Shown: one piece after another, positions 59,344-64,000 of the stretch | How the letters are laid out: each line of letters opens with the position of its first letter | Numbering within the stretch: position 1 is the first letter of the stretch | Origin: Euryarchaeota archaeon UBA58 | GTDB lineage: Archaea > Thermoplasmatota > Poseidoniia > Poseidoniales > Thalassarchaeaceae | Length of the DNA: 64,000 nt | Assembly: GCA_002498525.1 (NCBI GenBank) | Contig: DAHR01000013.1 | Location: forward strand, 49,058 to 113,057 | Direction of reading: 5' to 3' | The notes under the pieces: model-generated | Database searches by the model: none | What the model was told of the DNA's origin: nothing | What the model saw: the letters and a program-made list of their open reading frames with translations, nothing else | Translations under genes and position numbers: made by a program

Positions 59344-61464
59344 ATGGAACCCTCCGTCATGCTGGTCCTCGCCGTCGCTGGCCTGATTGCAGCCTACATG
59401 GCTTGGAACATCGGCGCCAACGATGTCGCCAATGCGATGGGGACGAGTGTTGGCAGCGGCGCTCTGACTCTGCGACGCGCGATCATCGTCGCTGCCGTCT
59501 TCGAATTCCTGGGCGCGGTCTTCTTCGGCAGCCACGTCACCGACACGATTCGCAAGGGTGTGCTCGATTTCGGCACCGACGACCTCTCCTACGAACTCAG
59601 CCAACAGCTGATGTACGGCTTCATGGCAGCCCTCCTTGCGGCTGCGATTTGGCTGACGATCGCGACGAAATATGGCCTGCCGGTCTCGACGACGCACAGC
59701 ATCGTCGGCGGTGTTATCGGCATGGGACTCTATATCCAGCCATCCTCGGTCAACTGGAACAAGGTCCTCGAGATCGTCCTCAGTTGGATCGCCTCCCCGC
59801 TGCTCGGCGGACTTCTCGCATTCACCTCATTCATCATCATCAAGCGGGTCATCATGAACCACCCCGATCCACTCCAGAAAACCAGAGAAGTCGCACCGAT
59901 AATGGCGCTTCCAACCTTCTTCGTTCTCGGCCTCGCACTGCAATTCAAGGCTCTCAAAGGCTTCTACTCGAACCTTGATTCGGCTGGAATCATCGACCAG
60001 TCGGAATGGTTGCCAGCAAAGGCTGGGACGACTTTCAACCCGCTGGCCGAAGGCGCCTGGATTCCCATGAACGCACTGCTGGCCGCCCTCGCGATAGGCA
60101 TTATGGCAAGTCTGATCCTGTGGCTCGTTCTGCGCAAGTACGAGTTCGAGGAGGAGGGTTATGCAGGTGTCGAGCGTGTATTCGTCTGGCTTCAGATCAT
60201 CACCGCTTGTTACGTCGCCTTCGCGCACGGAGCGAACGACGTTGCGAATGCGATTGGACCGATGGCTGCGATCTACGACATCGGCACTTCAGCGGCTGGT
60301 GTCCTCTCGGCGGATCAGGTCGAAGTGCCGATCGGTCTGCTGCTTCTAGGTGGGGCTGGCATCACGATTGGAGTTGCAACCTGGGGCTACAAAGTGATGG
60401 ATACGATTGGCAAGAAGATCACTCACATCACGCCCTCGCGTGGCTTCGCTGCTGAGTTCGGCGCGGCGACGACGGTGCTGATATTCTCGATGCCTTTCCT
60501 CGCCGTGCCGATATCGACGACGCATACTTTGGTTGGCGCGGTCGTCGGTGTAGGGCTTGCAGGTGGAGCTGCTGCTGTCGATTTCCGGGTTTTCGGGAAG
60601 ATCGCCGCGAGTTGGGTTGCGAGCCTGCCAGTTGCTGGATTCGGCTCGATCATGTTCTTGGTTCTCTTCAACGGAAGTCCGACGAATCTCGTCATCGTGA
60701 CAACGCTTTCGATAGCGATCACATTGTTCGCGGTGATGAGGCCTGAAATCGGCCTGCCCCCACTTCGACCATTCATGATCTCGGATACGCCAGGGCGCAT
60801 TCAGGCCAGTCCCGATGGAGAGGCGAGCACGACGCCATTCGAGTTGTTCCACGACCACGCTGTGATGGTTGAGAAGACGGTCGAAGCGATGCTCGAGGCC
60901 GTCGCCGAGGCAGTTGCGGGAAGAGACCCTACTGAGAAGATCCGTCTCACAAGCGAGACTGAATTGCAGGCTGACATTCTCAAGAACAAGGTCCGTAAAG
61001 AAATCGGAACCAGTGTTCGCGTCGCCATCGGACGCGACACATTCCTGCATATGGTGACGCGCCAAGACCGGATTGCTGACTATGCTCAGAACGTCGCTGA
61101 ACAACTCTCCTTCCGTCCACTCTACCGGAATAAGGAAGCGCGGGCGAAACTCAAGGCGATGGCGCAGGCGGTCACAGAGACCGTGAAGTGCTACGAAGAC
61201 ACGGTCGAGCAACTGGAGAATCTCAGTCTTTCCGGCTTCACTCGCAAAGAGAAGAATATCCTCGGTGAATTGATTGACAAGGTGAATTATCTCGAGCACG
61301 AAGCCGATGAGAGGGAACGAGATGCTGCGGCATTCGTCTTCAGTCACGGCGATGATGATGCTCTGGCAGCGATGCACATGTACCGCGTTCTGCAGAGATT
61401 GGACGATGTTGCGAACGCCTGCGAGGAAGCGGCCAACGCATTCATTCCAATCGTCTACTCCTGA
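59344..61464 (+). CDS. PiT-family phosphate transporter fused to a PhoU-like DUF47 domain
   Basis: 706 residues. Two signature repeats, NIGANDVANAMGTSVGSGAL (about 22-41) and AHGANDVANAIGP (about 297-309), and ten or so membrane helices define the PiT permease (Na+- or H+-coupled phosphate uptake). The C-terminal 210 residues (from about 497) form a helical PhoU/DUF47-type domain (KVNYLEHEADERERDAAAF, HMYRVLQRLDDVANACEEAANAF), which is usually a separate gene next to PiT. The fusion suggests that the regulator is attached to the transporter. Confidence 0.92.
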   Translation: MEPSVMLVLAVAGLIAAYMAWNIGANDVANAMGTSVGSGALTLRRAIIVAAVFEFLGAVFFGSHVTDTIRKGVLDFGTDDLSYELSQQLMYGFMAALLAAAIWLTIATKYGLPVSTTHSIVGGVIGMGLYIQPSSVNWNKVLEIVLSWIASPLLGGLLAFTSFIIIKRVIMNHPDPLQKTREVAPIMALPTFFVLGLALQFKALKGFYSNLDSAGIIDQSEWLPAKAGTTFNPLAEGAWIPMNALLAALAIGIMASLILWLVLRKYEFEEEGYAGVERVFVWLQIITACYVAFAHGANDVANAIGPMAAIYDIGTSAAGVLSADQVEVPIGLLLLGGAGITIGVATWGYKVMDTIGKKITHITPSRGFAAEFGAATTVLIFSMPFLAVPISTTHTLVGAVVGVGLAGGAAAVDFRVFGKIAASWVASLPVAGFGSIMFLVLFNGSPTNLVIVTTLSIAITLFAVMRPEIGLPPLRPFMISDTPGRIQASPDGEASTTPFELFHDHAVMVEKTVEAMLEAVAEAVAGRDPTEKIRLTSETELQADILKNKVRKEIGTSVRVAIGRDTFLHMVTRQDRIADYAQNVAEQLSFRPLYRNKEARAKLKAMAQAVTETVKCYEDTVEQLENLSLSGFTRKEKNILGELIDKVNYLEHEADERERDAAAFVFSHGDDDALAAMHMYRVLQRLDDVANACEEAANAFIPIVYS

Positions 61465-61527
61465 ATCCGATACTGGGCTACTCAGGGTCGCCCAATCGGG
61501 CAAGATGACTGAGTGATCCGCACCCGA

Positions 61528-62313
61528 TCAATGGTTTGGAAATGGGTGGATTTCAGCATCAGGCAGGGCTCGGATGCTGTCTAACACCGGCAGTGCGATT
61601 CGCCAACCGATGAAGCCGACGAGCAATCCCGTTCCGAGATCCCAGATGTAGTGCTGCTTGGTCGTCAGGATGCTGATGCAGAGTAGGACGAATTCGACCC
61701 AGAGGACGAGAAGGAACAGGCGAGAGCCGGTGGAGTCGCCATGGCCGGCCTTGACCCAGCGGGTGATCGCGTGGGCGAGGAAGTACGAGTGCGCGATGTG
61801 CAGGCTTGGCCAGGCGTTCCATGGTTGGTCCATCTTGTGAACCATTTCGAAAAGTGAAGCCTGCCAACCTGAAAGTGAATCCCAGTCGATGTCACTCCGC
61901 ATATCGATCTCGGCGGGGAATGCGAGGAAGAATAGCGAGCAGAATATGGTCGCGAGCGAGAGCATCTGAACCCCCGCGATGAGTTCGAGTCGATGCCGGT
62001 CGTCGCGGGGATTGCAGATCAGAGTCGCGGGGTAGAACAGGTAGAGAGCCATGTAAGGAGCAATCATCCAGCCGATGACGGGAATCTGACGGTCGAGCGT
62101 GATTTCCGGATTCCAGAATGTGACTCCGTTGGCTGCGGCGATGATATTCGAGCCGAAATATGGGATGGCGATCACCAATAATCCGAACATCAGAACCTCG
62201 ATTCGAAAGATATGACCCCCGAGGAGATTCCTGCGCTTCCACGTGCCCTCCCAGATTCCTGGCCAGGGAGAGAGAAGTTTGTCGCGCAACGTCGTCAACC
62301 GCTCCGTTTGCAT
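61528..62313 (-). CDS. PAP2-superfamily membrane phosphatase/transferase
   Basis: 261 residues, six membrane segments. Active-site parts are WPSLHIAHSYFLAH (C2) and TKQHYIWDLGTGLLVGF (C3), matching the PAP2_3/inositol-phosphorylceramide-synthase-like group. These enzymes transfer or remove phosphate-linked head groups of lipids. It is probably involved in polar lipid synthesis or polyprenyl phosphate recycling. It is convergent with the PiT gene and 84 bases from the small zinc-ribbon gene upstream. Confidence 0.85.
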   Translation of the reverse strand: MQTERLTTLRDKLLSPWPGIWEGTWKRRNLLGGHIFRIEVLMFGLLVIAIPYFGSNIIAAANGVTFWNPEITLDRQIPVIGWMIAPYMALYLFYPATLICNPRDDRHRLELIAGVQMLSLATIFCSLFFLAFPAEIDMRSDIDWDSLSGWQASLFEMVHKMDQPWNAWPSLHIAHSYFLAHAITRWVKAGHGDSTGSRLFLLVLWVEFVLLCISILTTKQHYIWDLGTGLLVGFIGWRIALPVLDSIRALPDAEIHPFPNH

Positions 62314-62397
62314 GAGCGCGCGAGTCTCGGGTTCGTCCTTGAATGAAGCGGAGGCGGAGGAAGTGAAAATTGTCTGAATGTGGAGAATCTGAAAGTG

Positions 62398-62541
62398 TCA
62401 GCCGAGTCGATGGCTACATGCTTCGCAGATGCGCCATTCGATCTCGACATCCTCACCACAATTCGGGCAGAGCCCGGGAATGACGATGATCGAATCCTCA
62501 GCACAGGCTGCAAGCGAGTCGTCTTCGCTGCTTTCGGTCAT
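62398..62541 (-). CDS. Small zinc-ribbon protein cotranscribed with the SSS symporter
   Basis: 47 residues from ATG 62541, 3 bases after the symporter stop. Acidic N-terminus, then CPNC (28-31) and CEAC (41-44), a four-Cys zinc ribbon. The tight spacing argues that it is real and co-translated. No family is recognised; such ribbons often bind nucleic acid or a partner protein. Confidence 0.65.
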   Translation of the reverse strand: MTESSEDDSLAACAEDSIIVIPGLCPNCGEDVEIEWRICEACSHRLG

Positions 62542-62544
62542 CGC

Positions 62545-63966
62545 TCAGGACCCATCCGGCACGGCGAGAGAACCCACCACAGTCACGAGGGCCGAGCCAA
62601 TCAGTGCTGCGAGGAAGACATCGAGGTTTGCCAGTCCCCAATCGTTCGTGGGCGAGAAGATGTAGCCGATTCCGGTTGAGATGTCCGCCGTGTATGCGCC
62701 GTAGATGATGACTGAAAGCAGACCTGAAACTGCTCCGAAAAGCGCTGCAGCTGGCGAAACCTTGTCCCACAGGGAGAGCAGAACAGGAGCGACGGTCGCC
62801 GTTGCGAGAAGGTCGGCGAAGAGGAATATCTCGAAGACGCTGAGCGCGTCCATGGTCGAAGCGTAATAGATTGCAATCGGCATCATCGCGATAGTCGCGA
62901 TACGCGCGAGGCGTAGGTCCATGCGACCGTCGGAGAGGTCACGAGTAAGCGAGGCGACAATCGCGTTCTGCAGTGTGTCGGCGCTCGAGCAGACGAGCGC
63001 CACTGCGAGAACGATGAAGGCGGCGATGAAGAGGGTTCCAGCCTCATCGATGAGATAGAAGAATGCCGCCGAAGGGTCGTCGACCGCACCTTGGCCTGCC
63101 ACAACTGTACCCAATACCCCCATCACGAAAACCAGTGGAAGAACCAGAGCTGCAGCGAACCAAGCACCATGCTTGAGCGCCTCATCGGATTCGGAAGCCC
63201 AAGCGCGTTGCCAATTGCCTTGAGAGAACATCTCAGCGGCCGTGATCGCAACCACGAGCGCCAATCCCGACTCAAAGGAATCCATGTATGACATCGAGCC
63301 AATGCTCAACTCGTCAGTCGGATTGTACGCCTTCGCATCGGCGAGCAGTCCACCGATATCGCCGCCAAAGAGGAATAGTAGCAAGGCGACGACAAGGAAC
63401 AGGACGATCAACGCTTGAATGCGGTCGGTAGCCAGTGAAGCTGGAAGCCCACCATAGGCGGTGTAGGCAGCAGTAACAATCGCAACAGCGACCATTGGAA
63501 TCAGTGGTTCGAGCCCCGCAAGAATCTCCATCCCCTTGCCGATCGCGGTGAATTCTGCGAACAGGAAAGTGAACATATAGAGCACCGAAATCAGGCCGAC
63601 ATAGACCTGCATAGGTCGGCCTAGTCGCATGCGAACATAGTCCGCAAGAGTAACTCCCTCTGGAAGTCGCTCGCGAATCATCGGACCCACATACGCGAGC
63701 AGAAGGAAAGGCGTAGCAGCCGATACCGCATAACCGGTGACGTCCCAGAAACCCCCGTAATAGCCCACCTCGGAAGGGCCGAAAAGCACCCAGATTCCCA
63801 TGCCAGATGCGAACAGACTGAGACCGATTCGCAGCCTGTCCTGCGAGCCTCGAGCGGACAGAAATTCGTCGCTGTCGAGTTCTTTCACTTTCGTTGCTTG
63901 AAATCCGACATAGCCGAAGAAACCAAGCGTTGACAGCATCAATAAATATGCAATATTTGTTTCCAT
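62545..63966 (-). CDS. Sodium:solute symporter (SSS) family, probable thiamine or precursor transporter
   Basis: 473 residues and about 13 membrane helices. The pattern VTLADYVRMRLGRPMQVYVG and TAYGGLPASLATDRIQALIV, with Na+-site helices, fits the SSS family (PutP/SGLT type). The presence of a TPP riboswitch end directly upstream strongly suggests the substrate is thiamine or a pyrimidine or thiazole precursor. The ATG at 63966 is preceded by GGAGGAAG. A small zinc-ribbon gene follows after 3 bases. Confidence 0.88.
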   Translation of the reverse strand: METNIAYLLMLSTLGFFGYVGFQATKVKELDSDEFLSARGSQDRLRIGLSLFASGMGIWVLFGPSEVGYYGGFWDVTGYAVSAATPFLLLAYVGPMIRERLPEGVTLADYVRMRLGRPMQVYVGLISVLYMFTFLFAEFTAIGKGMEILAGLEPLIPMVAVAIVTAAYTAYGGLPASLATDRIQALIVLFLVVALLLFLFGGDIGGLLADAKAYNPTDELSIGSMSYMDSFESGLALVVAITAAEMFSQGNWQRAWASESDEALKHGAWFAAALVLPLVFVMGVLGTVVAGQGAVDDPSAAFFYLIDEAGTLFIAAFIVLAVALVCSSADTLQNAIVASLTRDLSDGRMDLRLARIATIAMMPIAIYYASTMDALSVFEIFLFADLLATATVAPVLLSLWDKVSPAAALFGAVSGLLSVIIYGAYTADISTGIGYIFSPTNDWGLANLDVFLAALIGSALVTVVGSLAVPDGS

Positions 63967-63969
63967 TTT

Positions 63970-64000
63970 TCTTCCTCCGCTGGCATTACCCAGATCAGGT
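63970..64000 (-). ncRNA. TPP riboswitch, 3' end (5' part lies beyond the window)
   Basis: On the minus strand the sequence ACCTGATCTGGGTAATGCC, then AGCGGAGGAAG, matches the conserved 3' half of the THI-box. The usual core is CTGATCTGGATAATGCCAGCG(T)AGGGA. The last stretch carries the ribosome binding site GGAGGAAG (63971-63978) four bases before the AAAAATG start, so TPP binding would hide it and turn off translation. The 5' half (P2-P3) is off the window edge. Confidence 0.85.

Noticed and set aside
60346..61503. Minus-strand open frame of 385 codons
   Set aside because: It is antisense to the PiT-DUF47 gene, which has clear family motifs. No coding signature is seen.
1..64000. Mobile elements, prophage, rRNA operon or replication origin
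   Set aside because: No transposase, integrase, terminal inverted repeats, rRNA sequence or origin-type repeat clusters were seen.

Overview
This window looks like a piece of a planktonic euryarchaeal genome, most likely Marine Group II (Candidatus Poseidoniales/Poseidoniia). The archaeal core is clear: family-D DNA polymerase small subunit (DP1), Nob1, ribosomal proteins L37e, L44e and S27e, aIF2-alpha, Nop10, a PAC2 protein, archaeal-type TyrRS and HMG-CoA synthase. These sit among bacterial-style acyl-CoA dehydrogenases, ETF, PiT and SSS transporters and many secreted multidomain proteins. The lineage call is inferred from gene content; no 16S rRNA is present. Genes are dense, start with ATG, GTG or TTG, and lie on both strands in short operons. 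All four tRNAs found carry an encoded CCA and no intron. No gap between genes exceeds about 300 bases.

Layout. 1-7714 is the N-terminal 2571 residues of a giant secreted protein running off the left edge: signal peptide, HExxH peptidase-like domain, PPC, two IPT/TIG domains, P-domain-like region, beta-propeller, FN3, thrombospondin-3 repeats, 14 RCC1 repeats and Cys-rich repeats. Next come two AT-richer membrane-protein genes (7.9-9.1 kb), tRNA-Glu, a 989-residue lipoprotein with many DxDxDG motifs, and a membrane-anchored double winged-helix regulator that shares an upstream DNA element with the lipoprotein gene. 14-29 kb holds housekeeping genes: DedA, Nob1, TatA, MoaD, a phosphatase, DP1, CinA, TusA, tRNA-Val, a PCMT-like protein, a HEAT protein, a SerK-like protein, a bacterial-type CCA enzyme, an H-protein-like protein, an acyl-CoA dehydrogenase, HMG-CoA synthase and TyrRS.

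29-46 kb: a secreted propeller, a glutaryl-CoA-dehydrogenase-like enzyme, a CHAP amidase, etfB-etfA, PurF, L37e, then the operon L44e-S27e-aIF2alpha-Nop10-PAC2, a ThiS/SAMP-like protein, tRNA-Ser, a PD-(D/E)XK nuclease fused to OB-folds, DUF805 and a radical SAM protein overlapping pdxT. 47-54 kb: serC, then acsA-deoC-aldehyde dehydrogenase, which reads as a pathway from deoxyribose-5-phosphate through acetaldehyde and acetate to acetyl-CoA. 54-64 kb: three membrane or secreted proteins, a PhyH dioxygenase, tRNA-Val, a thioredoxin-CcdA fusion, a cold-shock protein, a PiT-DUF47 phosphate transporter, a PAP2 enzyme and an SSS symporter with a TPP riboswitch at its 5' end.

Together the genes suggest an aerobic heterotroph that degrades proteins and DNA-derived sugars, oxidises acyl-CoAs through ETF, and probably imports thiamine or a precursor under TPP control. 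The most notable items are the riboswitch-SSS unit, the giant RCC1/Cys-rich protein, the deoxyribose-to-acetyl-CoA cassette, an H-protein homologue without a lipoylation lysine, an L44e that has lost most zinc ligands, and an upstream element shared by a regulator and its neighbour.
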